Shown: piece by piece, positions 27,856-36,748 of the stretch | Layout: each line of letters starts with the position of its first letter | Position numbering within the stretch: the first letter of the stretch is position 1 | Assembly: GCF_030644365.1 (NCBI RefSeq) | Contig: NZ_CP130058.1 | Span: 2,294,001-2,358,000, forward strand | Length of the DNA stretch: 64,000 bases | Source of the DNA: Schaalia sp. HMT-172 | GTDB lineage: Bacteria > Actinomycetota > Actinomycetes > Actinomycetales > Actinomycetaceae | Reading direction: 5' to 3' | Notes under the pieces: model-generated | Told to the model about the DNA's origin: nothing | Databases searched by the model: none | What the model saw: the letters and a program-made list of their open reading frames with translations, nothing else | Position numbers and translations under genes: made by a program

Positions 27856-28079
27856 GATCCTCCTTCACAGGGCCTTGATGGCCTGGTCGACACCAACAAC
27901 ACGCACACCGCTCACGCACAGGATGGATCACAACCAGCCCCAGCAGCAACCCCACAGGAACCCAAGCCCCCACCGTATGCCCAAGGACGGCAGGACTCCG
28001 CATCAAGCCAGCAGGCGGCCGCGCCCCGGTAGTAAGCCCGAGGCCAGGCGCGCCCGGGCGCCGCGACTACTCGCCGGTA

Positions 28080-28598
28080 CTACTCGTCCTCCGAGATATA
28101 CCCCTTGGCGACCAAACGCGCATACTCACTCTCAATAAACATCTCCTCAGGAGACTTAATGTAGCACTCAACGAAGGAACGACATCCCCCCGGATTAATA
28201 CCCACCCCCTGCGGAGAAATATACAGAGCGTCATAAAACCCGTTCCTATTCTTGCGCTGCTTGGGCTTGCCGTATCGGCTCTTCAGAATGTCGCAGAAGT
28301 GCCGGTAAATCACCAGGGCATCCTTCAGTGAATCCCCCCGAGCCTCCTCAGGCGCAATATCAGTAATTAGAAAGTTAAATGAATTTACAACTCCCTGTCG
28401 ACTGCTAAAGCTAGACGAAAGCTCGTGAGGTTGAATATCGGAAGTAAACAAACTTGGCTTATCTTCTTTGGGTACCCAGCCGAAGTGGTCGCGCAACTGG
28501 TAGCCGTCTTCGATGGTTTTGGGCCAGGGTGAGTCCACCCACGCCTCAAGAATCTCGATGAAACGATCATCGGACAACACGGTGAACTCAAAGGACAT
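28080..28598 (-). CDS. Immunity-like protein, array copy 9, toxin-proximal (V1 type f, V2 type delta)
   Basis: 172 residues, directly downstream of the toxin with a 9-nt gap containing AGGAGG, so it is the likely cognate immunity protein. It has the most private variable segments: V1 VPKEDKPS with SSRQGVVNSFNF, and V2 FYDALYISPQG with CRSFVEC. The constant blocks are shared with all others. This is what is expected if copy 9 matches the present toxin and copies 1-8 are kept against other toxin variants. Confidence 0.85.
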   Translation of the reverse strand: MSFEFTVLSDDRFIEILEAWVDSPWPKTIEDGYQLRDHFGWVPKEDKPSLFTSDIQPHELSSSFSSRQGVVNSFNFLITDIAPEEARGDSLKDALVIYRHFCDILKSRYGKPKQRKNRNGFYDALYISPQGVGINPGGCRSFVECYIKSPEEMFIESEYARLVAKGYISEDE

Positions 28599-28607
28599 GA
28601 TCCTCCT

Positions 28608-30242
28608 TCACAGGGCCTTGATGGCCTGGTCGATGCGGGCGATGTGGGCTGGGTCCAGCTCAATCGGGTTGGTCTTAAAGACTATTCTCCCAGCGTTCCC
28701 ACTGCGGGCAATCGCGACGTCGGAAAACACCTGCACACGCCCATCCTTGATGGCCTCCCACAACGCCGGGTTCTCACGCATCTTCTGATGAAAATCCGTG
28801 TCCCGGGCCAGGCGATCCCCCACGTAGGCAGCCGAACCCTGCTCAACCTTGACCCCGTCAACCTCGTAGGTCCCGATCTTGGCGCTCGTGCCACCCTTGC
28901 ACTCCCCCACATGCAACTCCCCAGGCCGATACCCGATCGTATCCACGTGACCGCGACCGGTGCCCGGACCACCGACGCCGCCGCCCTGAACGATCCCCAT
29001 CTGATCCCACTTAGCCTCCAGGGCCGCGTGCCCCATCTCCTCCGCGGAACGAGCCTCAGCCACACGCGCAGCAGTCAAATCTGTTGCTGTGTTATTGAGA
29101 TCATCCAAGGTCGCCTTATCCACGCCCTGCTCTCGCAGATGTCTAATGCTCTCATTGCGTCGTTTGACCGTCATGTGCGAGCGCGGGTTACGCGGCTTGT
29201 GCCGGTCAACGAAGTGCTCATCGAGAGCGCTCTTGTGCGGGGCGAGCTTATCGTCGAGCTCGTGCTCCAACGACACGCGGTTCGCGCGCGCCTGCACGCG
29301 ACGGGCGTTCGCCTGGCGCAGGTGCGAAGCGGCCTCACCCCCGCGCGGCGTCGCGCGAGGGCTGCGACCACCCACCCAGGCCTCGTAATCCACCAGATCA
29401 TCAAACTTGCGCCGACTCCTGCGAGTGATCCCCGCGACGGGGCTAAACATTGCCCTCATCGAATCGAGCTTGCCCGACAACTCGGAGGTCATATGCGTCA
29501 AATTGTGCGCCGAATTCGTCAACGACGTGATCTTCGGCATCACATTGGCGCTATACGCCGTCACCTTCGCCGAAATCTGCGCCACCACCACCGGGGTCGC
29601 CAACCCAATCGAACACACCTCCTCCAAGATCGCCTGGGTCAGCTGGCCAATAATGTCGCTCAACGTCGACACGACAATACCGTGCACCACCCCCACAACC
29701 TCAGCCAAAACCCCCAACGCAGTACTCATCGCCGAGGTCGCACTGGCCCCCGCACGCAACGCATCAATCGTCTGCGCGCAACGCACACGCGCAGCCTCAA
29801 CCATCTGCCCCGAGCCGCCCACCAGCAACGACGCCACATCAGACTCCAACGAGTCAGCCTGAGCACTCATCGCCTCGGCCGTATTCGTCCACGTCTGCGC
29901 ATGAGCCCGCACCTGATCCGCGCTGCCCGCCAGCTCATCCATCCACTGCTTGAAAGGCTCAAAATGCTCAATCAAATACCCCGCGCCCCACGACACCAAC
30001 GTCGCAATCGGATTCATCAACCCCGAAGCAACATCAGCCACGGCACCAACCGTCGACAGCCCAGCACCCAACCACGAACCCTGCGCCAACGACGAATTCA
30101 ACGACTCAATATCCTCCAACAACCCAGCACCCTGCCACGTCGTGGTCGTATCCACACGCGAGGCCACCAGATCACCAACACGCAACCCACCAGTAGGAGC
30201 AGGCGTCCCACCACGCCCGCCCTCCAACGTATCCTCACTCAT
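28608..30242 (-). CDS. ESX/type VII-like polymorphic toxin with nuclease-fold C-terminus
   Basis: 544 residues. The N-terminal half (about 1-270) is alpha-helical with a central WTNTAEAMSAQADSLES segment, resembling WXG/LXG-type secretion domains, and includes hydrophobic stretches near 40-90 and 175-240. A charged linker (275-405) follows. The last 118 residues contain HVDTIGYRPGELHVGECKGG: Asp434, Glu447-Cys-Lys449, the D...ExK pattern of PD-(D/E)xK nucleases. A DNA- or RNA-cleaving toxin is inferred, not shown. The ATG overlaps the EspC-like stop by 4 nt; the immunity array follows immediately. Confidence 0.75.
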   Translation of the reverse strand: MSEDTLEGGRGGTPAPTGGLRVGDLVASRVDTTTTWQGAGLLEDIESLNSSLAQGSWLGAGLSTVGAVADVASGLMNPIATLVSWGAGYLIEHFEPFKQWMDELAGSADQVRAHAQTWTNTAEAMSAQADSLESDVASLLVGGSGQMVEAARVRCAQTIDALRAGASATSAMSTALGVLAEVVGVVHGIVVSTLSDIIGQLTQAILEEVCSIGLATPVVVAQISAKVTAYSANVMPKITSLTNSAHNLTHMTSELSGKLDSMRAMFSPVAGITRRSRRKFDDLVDYEAWVGGRSPRATPRGGEAASHLRQANARRVQARANRVSLEHELDDKLAPHKSALDEHFVDRHKPRNPRSHMTVKRRNESIRHLREQGVDKATLDDLNNTATDLTAARVAEARSAEEMGHAALEAKWDQMGIVQGGGVGGPGTGRGHVDTIGYRPGELHVGECKGGTSAKIGTYEVDGVKVEQGSAAYVGDRLARDTDFHQKMRENPALWEAIKDGRVQVFSDVAIARSGNAGRIVFKTNPIELDPAHIARIDQAIKAL

Positions 30243-30550
30243 AGCCCCACCGCCTCAATCAGACCCGCCGACTCCAACTCGGCGCGCTCAAACTCCGCCG
30301 CCGCATCACGCAACACCTGCGCAGTGCCACGCGCATGCACACCAGCCTCGCTCAACATCTCATGCGCCGACCGAGTAAACACATCCAACACGGGAGACAC
30401 AATCGCCCCCACCAACAACCCCAGCCCATCCGCAGGCGGCGCAACATTCAACGCGCCAATACCCACCCCCACGGCATCGCTCACAGCATCCACACGGCCA
30501 GCCAAACGCACCACGTCCGGCACGACCACACTCAACACGTCACCACTCAC
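30239..30550 (-). CDS. EspC-like (DUF2580) small helical protein
   Basis: A 103-residue protein predicted to form a helical hairpin: VRLAGRVDAVSDAVGVGIGALN, a loop, then FTRSAHEMLSEAGVHARGTAQVLRDAAAEFERAE. It fits the EspC/DUF2580 group encoded next to type VII secretion substrates and probably acts as a targeting partner for the toxin. ATGA overlaps with both neighbours show tight translational coupling. No ESX membrane machinery is present in the window. Confidence 0.65.
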   Translation of the reverse strand: MSGDVLSVVVPDVVRLAGRVDAVSDAVGVGIGALNVAPPADGLGLLVGAIVSPVLDVFTRSAHEMLSEAGVHARGTAQVLRDAAAEFERAELESAGLIEAVGL

Positions 30551-30990
30551 AGCGACCCCCTCCCATAGGTGTTGCCCACCCGCCGACCCCGACGCAGCAC
30601 CCCGCCACGCACAACCGGCCCACGCTCCTCCTCACGACTGCGAGCCGACCCATACTGCTCCACCAACGCGCGAGCCTCCCGAGACTCCTCCCCATACGCA
30701 TCCGCCGCCACATCCGCCAGCTTCGCCCCACGATCAGCAACCGCCTCCTCGTAAGCACTCACAAACCGAGGATCAACCACGTCATCCACACGAACCTCGA
30801 CCACGCGCCCAGCAGCATCCACGCTCACACACACGCTCCCCGACGAGTCACGCCCCCACCCGCGAACCTCCTGAGAACCCTCCAAAAAAGCCCGCGCCGC
30901 CGCACCCGCACGCTGGGCGGCAACACGCGCAACACCGAGGGCCTCCAACTGCGCTTCCACACGAGCATCCACGCCCGACATCTCAACCAT
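30547..30990 (-). CDS. YbaB-like protein, first gene of the toxin operon
   Basis: About 147 residues. A helical N-terminus (VDARVEAQLEALGVARVAAQ) leads into SGSVCVSVDAAGRVVEVRVDD, the YbaB/EbfC beta-strand pattern common in actinobacterial ESX effector loci. YbaB proteins bind DNA as dimers, but ESX-linked forms may act as chaperones. The ATG at 30990 lies exactly 7 nt after TAGCCT, so I prefer a leaderless start; ATG at 30981 is possible. Confidence 0.6.
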   Translation of the reverse strand: MVEMSGVDARVEAQLEALGVARVAAQRAGAAARAFLEGSQEVRGWGRDSSGSVCVSVDAAGRVVEVRVDDVVDPRFVSAYEEAVADRGAKLADVAADAYGEESREARALVEQYGSARSREEERGPVVRGGVLRRGRRVGNTYGRGSL

Positions 30991-30997
30991 GCACACC

Positions 30998-31024
30998 AGG
31001 CTAGCCCCCCCCAAAATCTGTCAA
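30998..31024 (-). promoter_or_regulatory. Promoter of the toxin-immunity operon
   Basis: TTGACA (31024-31019) and TAGCCT (31003-30998) with a 15-nt G-rich spacer. The predicted start is the A of the ATG at 30990. The spacer is shorter than the usual 17, so the promoter may need help or be weak. Confidence 0.5.
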
Positions 31025-31230
31025 ACGTTCAGACCAGCGAATTTGCAACAGAAACACCCCCACGTACCGACGATTTACAGCGGTCCACGGCCCAGCAAAG
31101 GGCCCAGTTGGCACGCGGGGAACATTTTCACGGCGATTACCCGTAGAAGTATGGGGCGCGGGCCGCTACCGTGGTGATAGTTCGACTCGTCGGCTCGCCG
31201 ACACCGCCCGCCGACACCAGGAGCACCCAC

Positions 31231-32568
31231 ATGAGCGAGGCATCCCGCCGACCCGCACACGACGCGGAACCGGATGCGCCAGCCCAGGCCTCGTCGATAA
31301 CGACAACGAGGCCTCCCATCCCCCGGCTGCCCGTCGGACGCCTCGTCTTCCTGCTCCTGGCCGGCGTCGCGCTCCTCTCGGGACTGGACGCCTCACTTGT
31401 GCGCCTGGGGGCCCTGGCACCCGTGGCCTCGACGAGCCTGGGGACCGTGCACGGACTCCTCATGATCTACGGGTTCCTGGGCACCGCGATCTGCCTGGAG
31501 CGCGCGGTTGCCCTCCAGTCCGACGGGCGACGCCCGTGGGCCTACGCCGCCCCCCTGCTCACCGGCGCGGGCGGCATCAGCGCGGTCGTCATCTCCCTGA
31601 ACGAGGCCGCGCGCACCACCCTCGCGAGCCTTCCGATCCCCCGCTATCTGGCCGCCCACCTGAGCGGCTTCGCGCCCGAGCGCATGATGCCCGGCTTCCT
31701 CATCACCCTCGGCATGGCGCTGCTGACGGCCATCTACTGCTACGTGTGGGCGCGCCGGCAGGCCACCCACGCGGTCCTCATCCAGCTGATGGGCGCTCTC
31801 ATTGGCCTGGGCGGCATCCTCCTGTGGTGGCGAGGTCTGGAGACGCCGCGCGCGGTGCCGTGGTGGCTGGCGTTCCTGATCGTCACGATCGTCGGCGAGC
31901 GCGTCGAGCTCGCGCGACTCGCCTTCGCGTCCGGCTCCACGGAGCGGCGCATCACCGCCGAAAGCGCCGCCCTCATGGTGGGCCTGACGGTCGCCCTCTA
32001 CTCGCCCGCGATCGGATACCCGCTGATCGGCCTGAGCCTGGGTGTCCTCATGGCAGACACCGCGTGGCACGACGTCGCGCGCGGCACCGTGCGCATGAGC
32101 GGCCTGCCGCGCCTGGCGGCCGTGTGCATGCTGAGCGGCTACGCGTGGGCGCTCGTGCCCGCACTCATGTGGGTGATCGCCCCTCCCGCCTTCGACGGAT
32201 ACGGCTACGACGCCGGCGTCCACGCGATCACGATCGGTTTCGTCGTCTCCATGCTGCTGGCACACGCGCCCGTCATCATCCCGGCGGTCGCCCGGCGCGA
32301 GGTCCCCTACCACGTCGCCATGTGGGTCCCCTTCGCGTTCCTGCAGCTCTCCCTCCTCGTCCGTCTCCTCGCGGGCGCGCGCGAGGCCCCCTACCCGTGG
32401 CGCCTGGGCGGCACTCTGGGGGTCGTGGGCGTGCTCCTGTTCGTGGGCACGACGCTGACGGTGACGATTCGCCGGGCGCGCGCGGCCTCGCGCGAGATCG
32501 GGCCCGGGGACGAGGCCGGGGCCAGGCCTGCGGCTCCCGCGTCCCCGGGCGGACGGGAGGCCCGATGA
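31231..32568 (+). CDS. Polytopic membrane protein of the nitrite reductase cluster (NnrS-like)
   Basis: About 445 residues with some twelve hydrophobic helices and a short Pro/Ala-rich cytoplasmic head. HGLLMIYGFLGTAICLERAV and VHAITIGFVVSMLLAHAPVI resemble segments of NnrS, the haem-copper membrane protein associated with denitrification and NO stress. The ATG at 31231 is preceded by AGGAG. ATGA coupling to the next gene and then to nirK indicates one operon. The head and tail each carry a GAGGCC-containing motif (near 31290 and 32510). Confidence 0.7.
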   Translation: MSEASRRPAHDAEPDAPAQASSITTTRPPIPRLPVGRLVFLLLAGVALLSGLDASLVRLGALAPVASTSLGTVHGLLMIYGFLGTAICLERAVALQSDGRRPWAYAAPLLTGAGGISAVVISLNEAARTTLASLPIPRYLAAHLSGFAPERMMPGFLITLGMALLTAIYCYVWARRQATHAVLIQLMGALIGLGGILLWWRGLETPRAVPWWLAFLIVTIVGERVELARLAFASGSTERRITAESAALMVGLTVALYSPAIGYPLIGLSLGVLMADTAWHDVARGTVRMSGLPRLAAVCMLSGYAWALVPALMWVIAPPAFDGYGYDAGVHAITIGFVVSMLLAHAPVIIPAVARREVPYHVAMWVPFAFLQLSLLVRLLAGAREAPYPWRLGGTLGVVGVLLFVGTTLTVTIRRARAASREIGPGDEAGARPAAPASPGGREAR

Positions 32569-33863
32569 CCAAGCCCCGCGTTCCCCGCACCGACCGCGCG
32601 ACCACGATCTGGATGTGCACGGCGGCCGGCGCCGCGGCGGTCATGATCGTCGCGCGCGGATTCATCCCGCAGAACCTGTGGACGATGATCCACCTCGTCA
32701 CGCTGGGTGTCCTGTCCAACGGGATCTTCCAGTGGTCCTGGTACTTTACGCGGGCGCTCGCCCACCTGGCACCAGACGATCGGCGGGCCGGGCGCGACAA
32801 TACCGTGCGCATCGCAGCCTTCAACGCCTCCCTGCTGCTGCTCATCGGCGGCATGTGGTCTGGAGTGTGGCACGCAACCGTCACGGGCGCGACCGTCGTC
32901 GGCGTGGTCGCCGCATGGCACGGGTGGGCGCTGCTCACCGCCTCCCGCGAGCGCCTGGCCTCCCGCTTCGCCGTCATCATCCGGTACTACATCGCGGCGG
33001 CGTTCTTCCTGGTGGTCGGTGCGGCGCTGGCCGGTTTCGTCACGGCGGCCATGTTCGACGCGGACGCTCCCGCATGGCTGGCCGAGGCCCGCGATCGGCT
33101 GACGGTCGCCCACGCGCTGGCGGGGGTCGCCGGATGGGTGGGCCTGACGATGGGTGGCACCCTGGTGACGCTCGGGCCGACCGCGATGCGCACGCGCATG
33201 GATCCGCGGGCCGTGTCCTTCGCGACGAGTGCGCTGCCCCTGTGGGTGGGGGCGCTCCTCGTCGCGGGCGCGGGAGTCCTGGCCGGGTCGATGCGCGTTG
33301 CCTCCGTGGGGTTGTTGGTCGTCGTGGGCGCGGCGGCGCTGGGCGTGGGGGTTCCGCTCCTTCGCGCGGCGCTGAAGAAGGGCCCGGCCGAGTACGGTGC
33401 GTGGTCCCTCACGCTGGGTGCCGCCTGGATTCTCGTCGCGGGCGCGGGGGCGTCCCTGCGCGCCTTCGAGGCCGTGGACGCGACCGGCCTGCGCGCCGCG
33501 TTCCTGCCGTGGCTGCCGATCCTCGGCGCGGCCGGCGTGGGTCAGCTCTTCGTTGGCGCTCTCACCTACCTGATGCCCGTCGTCATCGGCGGCGGCCCGT
33601 CCGCGGTGCGCGTCGGGGTCGGCGTGCTCGAGGCCGGGGCTCCGATCCGGGAGGCGGCTCGCAACGTGGCCGCAGTGTTCGCCCTTGCTGTCGCGTCCCT
33701 GGGAGGCATCCCCGCCGAACGCCTTACCACCGCCGCGTGGGTGGTCCTGCTGGCCACCTACGTCGTCGACATTGTCCTCATGGCCCGCTGCGGGCGCTCC
33801 CAGGCGCGCGCCAAGCGCGCCGCCGCTTCATCCCCCACCACACAAGGAGGCCGCCGTGGCTGA
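32565..33863 (+). CDS. Second polytopic membrane protein of the nitrite reductase cluster
   Basis: 432 residues, about twelve hydrophobic helices. MIHLVTLGVLSNGIFQWSWYFTRALAHL near the N-terminus and QLFVGALTYLMPVVIGGG near the C-terminus carry histidine and aromatic residues suited to haem or copper. Similar in organisation to the preceding protein, probably a partner or distant duplicate. ATG overlaps the previous stop (ATGA), GGGAGG upstream. Likely roles are electron delivery to NirK, copper loading or NO handling; sequence alone does not decide. Confidence 0.7.
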   Translation: MTKPRVPRTDRATTIWMCTAAGAAAVMIVARGFIPQNLWTMIHLVTLGVLSNGIFQWSWYFTRALAHLAPDDRRAGRDNTVRIAAFNASLLLLIGGMWSGVWHATVTGATVVGVVAAWHGWALLTASRERLASRFAVIIRYYIAAAFFLVVGAALAGFVTAAMFDADAPAWLAEARDRLTVAHALAGVAGWVGLTMGGTLVTLGPTAMRTRMDPRAVSFATSALPLWVGALLVAGAGVLAGSMRVASVGLLVVVGAAALGVGVPLLRAALKKGPAEYGAWSLTLGAAWILVAGAGASLRAFEAVDATGLRAAFLPWLPILGAAGVGQLFVGALTYLMPVVIGGGPSAVRVGVGVLEAGAPIREAARNVAAVFALAVASLGGIPAERLTTAAWVVLLATYVVDIVLMARCGRSQARAKRAAASSPTTQGGRRG

Positions 33864-35388
33864 CCTGAACCTGTCTGCGTCACCGTCGCCGGGAGGCAAG
33901 AACCCGAAGGCGTCCGCCCCGAAGGGCGCCGCGTCGAAGGAAACGCCGAAGCTGCGCATGAGCCCGGCGGGCGACCACTCGCCCGTGAGCCGCACGGCGG
34001 GCGCGATCATCGGCGTTGTCTCCGTCGTGGCGCTCGCGCTGGCGATCTTCCTGTCTAACCCCACCGCGCCAACGACGCAGGGCACGGGCGCGGGGACGGG
34101 AACCACGGCCTCGTCCGTGACGCCGACCGGGCACACGACCCGCGTGTCGGTGGGCGTCGAGGGCATGGCCTTCACACCCAACCACATTGAGGTCCCGGTC
34201 GGCGACCGCCTCATCATTGACTTCACGAACTCGGGGGACCAGCGCCACGACCTGGTGTTCGAGACGGGCGTGACCTCCGGGTCTCTGGCGACCGGCGAGA
34301 CGAAGGAACTGGACCTCGGCGTCATCTCCGGGGACGTCGAGGGCTGGTGCTCCCTGCCCGGACACCGCGAGATGGGTATGACCCTGCACGTGCAGGCCAC
34401 GGGCGTATCCTCGGGTACCTCGTCCTCCGGCGCCTCCTCCTCGGCGGGGGCCTCGGCCTCGGGCGGCCACGCGGGCCACGACCACGGCCAGGATGCCGCC
34501 GCGGGACCCGCTACCCCGACCGAGCTGACGGACTACGCGGCGACGATCACCCCGCGCGACCCGGTCCTGCCGCCCGCCACAAGCGAGACCGAGCGCCACT
34601 ACACGTTCACGGTCACCGAGCAGACCGTCAACGTCACGAGCTCGCTGACCCGCCAGACGTGGACCTTCAACGGGGACGCGCCCGGCCCGATCCTGCGCGG
34701 ACACATCGGCGACACCTTCCATATCACGCTGGTCAACAACGGGACGATGAGCCACTCGCTGGACTTCCACGCGGGCCTCGTCTCCCCCGACCAGGTCATG
34801 CGCTCGATCGAACCCGGGCAGACCCTCGAGTACACCTTCGTCGCGAAGAACGCGGGCATCTGGCTCTACCACTGCTCGACCGCGCCCATGTCCATGCACA
34901 TCGCGAACGGCATGTTCGGCGCCGTCATCATCGACCCGACCGACCTGGGTACGGTCGACCGCGAGTACGTGATGGTCGCCTCCGAGCTCTACCTGGGCGC
35001 GGACGGGCAGAGCGCGGACGCCTCCCTCCTGTCGGCCCTGGCGCCCAACGCGATGGCCTTCAACGGCGTGCCCTTCCAGTACAAGGCGCACCCCATCCAG
35101 ATCAAGACCAACGAGCGCGTGCGCGTGTGGGTCATGGACGCGGGCCCGAACCTGGCGACAACCTTCCACGTCGTGGGCACCCAGTTCGACACCGTGTGGC
35201 GCGAGGGCGCCTACGTCATCCGCGGCGGCGGGAGCGGCGGCGGTTGGGGACAGGTCCTGACCCTGGGCGCCGCCGAGGGCGGCTTCGTCGAGTTCACGCC
35301 GCTCGAGGCCGGCCACTACTCCTTCGTCAACCACGCGCTCTCCCTGGCGGAAAAAGGCCAGGTTGGCGTCTTCGAGGTGAGCGACTGA
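33856..35388 (+). CDS. nirK: Membrane-anchored copper nitrite reductase with extra cupredoxin domain
   Basis: Reduces nitrite to nitric oxide outside the membrane. 510 residues: cytoplasmic head, one helix (about 52-70), an N-terminal cupredoxin (about 95-180) with His131 and CSLPGHREMGM (Cys165, His170, Met175), a Ser/Gly/His-rich linker with HAGHDHG, then the two-domain NirK core. Type 1 copper ligands His300, Cys340, His348, Met353; type 2 ligands His305, His339, His438; catalytic Asp303. The extra cupredoxin could donate electrons. The GTG start has AAGGAGG and overlaps the previous gene by 8 nt. Confidence 0.9.
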   Translation: MADLNLSASPSPGGKNPKASAPKGAASKETPKLRMSPAGDHSPVSRTAGAIIGVVSVVALALAIFLSNPTAPTTQGTGAGTGTTASSVTPTGHTTRVSVGVEGMAFTPNHIEVPVGDRLIIDFTNSGDQRHDLVFETGVTSGSLATGETKELDLGVISGDVEGWCSLPGHREMGMTLHVQATGVSSGTSSSGASSSAGASASGGHAGHDHGQDAAAGPATPTELTDYAATITPRDPVLPPATSETERHYTFTVTEQTVNVTSSLTRQTWTFNGDAPGPILRGHIGDTFHITLVNNGTMSHSLDFHAGLVSPDQVMRSIEPGQTLEYTFVAKNAGIWLYHCSTAPMSMHIANGMFGAVIIDPTDLGTVDREYVMVASELYLGADGQSADASLLSALAPNAMAFNGVPFQYKAHPIQIKTNERVRVWVMDAGPNLATTFHVVGTQFDTVWREGAYVIRGGGSGGGWGQVLTLGAAEGGFVEFTPLEAGHYSFVNHALSLAEKGQVGVFEVSD

Positions 35389-35407
35389 GCCTGTCCCCGT
35401 TTCCCGG

Positions 35408-35440
35408 CCACGGCCTCGTCCACGCTCGACGAGGCCGTGG
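35408..35440 (+). terminator. Terminator of the nirK operon
   Basis: A perfect 13-bp stem CCACGGCCTCGTC with its complement and a 7-nt loop, 20 bp after the stop. Both arms consist of the dispersed GGCCTCGTC motif. No U-run. Confidence 0.7.
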
Positions 35441-35530
35441 CTGCGTCCCGCTCTCGCGCGCGGTCAGGGGGTTAGCTACACCCCATCACGACCGGCATTG
35501 GCGCCCTCCGACCGACGATAGAATAGGGGG

Positions 35531-36748
35531 ATGCTGGGTACCTATCTCGACATTTTGCGTTACCGTCAGGCCTGGAAGTTTTCCGCTGCCGGGCTGATTC
35601 TGCGCCTCCCTATGTCGATGGTGGGTTTGTCCACGATCCTGTTGGTGCGCGCCGAGTACGGCAACTACACGCTGGCCGGTGCCGTTGCCGCGGTCAACAT
35701 CATCGTCATGGCGCTCTGCGCGCCCATCCTCGCCCGCCGCGTCGACCGCTACGGGCAGCTGCGCGTCATGGGGCCCGCGTGGATCATCTCCACCGTGTCG
35801 ATGTGCGCGCTGGTGGCCGCCACCCTCATGCATGCACCCGAGTGGCTGCTGTTCATCCCGGCGGCCCTCGCGGGCGCCACGTGGGGCGCTCCGGGCGCGC
35901 TCGTGCGCTCACGCTGGACCACGATCCTGAACAAGCCCGGCCAGTTGACGACCGCCTACGCCCTCGAGTCGGCGGTCGACGAGTTCGTCTACATCGTGGG
36001 GCCCGTGCTCTCCACGGTCCTGGGCACGGCCCTGCACCCGGCGACCGGCTTGGCGATCTCCATCGTGAGCCTGGCGGTGGGCGGCGCGCTCTTCCTGTCT
36101 CGCCGTTCCTCCGAGCCCGCGACGATCCCCTACGACCCGCACGCCCCGCGCGAGTCCGTCATCCGCAAGCCCGTCGTCCTCGTCATGGCTGCCACCTACA
36201 TTGGCATGGGCATGACCTTCGGCGCGATGGAGGTCTCGATGGTCAGCTTCACCGAGGAGCTGGGCGCTCCCGCGCTCGGCGGCATCCTCCTGGCACTCTT
36301 TTCGATCGGTTCACTGACCGCGGCCCTGTTCTACGGGGCGCGCACGTGGAGGCGCCCCACCTGGCAGCTCTTCGCGATCGGCGTCATCGCGATGGCGATC
36401 GGCATGAGCCTGTTCCCCGTCGCCTTCAACATCTGGACGATGGCCGCCGTCATCCTTGTCACGGGCCTGACCTGCGCCCCGACGATGACGAACGTCAACG
36501 TCATCATTCAGCAGTCCGTGTCCGCTGCGAAGCTCACCGAGGGCCTGACCTGGATGTCAACCTCGATCAACCTGGGCACCTCGCTGGGCACGGCGATCGC
36601 CGGGCCCGCGATCGACGCGATCGGCGCACGCGGCGGCCTCTTCACCATGGCGGGTGCCGGGTGGGCGATGGTCGCCCTCATGCTCATCGGCCTGCCCGCC
36701 CTGCGTAAGAATACGGCCGCCCCGACGCCCGAGCTCCCCCTCGACTGA
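35531..36748 (+). CDS. Major facilitator superfamily transporter
   Basis: 405 residues with 12 predicted helices in two halves and a short loop near 190-215 (RRSSEPATIPYDPHAPRES). The Arg/Asp pattern in the 2-3 loop (RRVDRYGQLRVM) is typical of MFS drug or sugar exporters. TAGAAT (35519-35524) ends 6 nt before the ATG, so the transcript is probably leaderless; the GGGGG before the ATG is too close for a ribosome site. Substrate unknown. Convergent with the next gene. Confidence 0.88.
   Translation: MLGTYLDILRYRQAWKFSAAGLILRLPMSMVGLSTILLVRAEYGNYTLAGAVAAVNIIVMALCAPILARRVDRYGQLRVMGPAWIISTVSMCALVAATLMHAPEWLLFIPAALAGATWGAPGALVRSRWTTILNKPGQLTTAYALESAVDEFVYIVGPVLSTVLGTALHPATGLAISIVSLAVGGALFLSRRSSEPATIPYDPHAPRESVIRKPVVLVMAATYIGMGMTFGAMEVSMVSFTEELGAPALGGILLALFSIGSLTAALFYGARTWRRPTWQLFAIGVIAMAIGMSLFPVAFNIWTMAAVILVTGLTCAPTMTNVNVIIQQSVSAAKLTEGLTWMSTSINLGTSLGTAIAGPAIDAIGARGGLFTMAGAGWAMVALMLIGLPALRKNTAAPTPELPLD

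Noticed and set aside
21744-28598. Array spacers as a family of small membrane peptides
   Set aside because: One spacer reads as a hydrophobic peptide ending in the toxin tail, but indels shift the frame in other spacers, so it is not conserved coding.
28644-31004. Large rightward frame opposite the toxin operon
   Set aside because: Arg/His/Thr-rich low-complexity composition, no start signal, antisense to coupled genes.
31536-32564. Long upstream extension of the second NnrS-like gene
   Set aside because: It overlaps the first membrane protein in another frame; ATG at 32565 has a Shine-Dalgarno and ATGA coupling.
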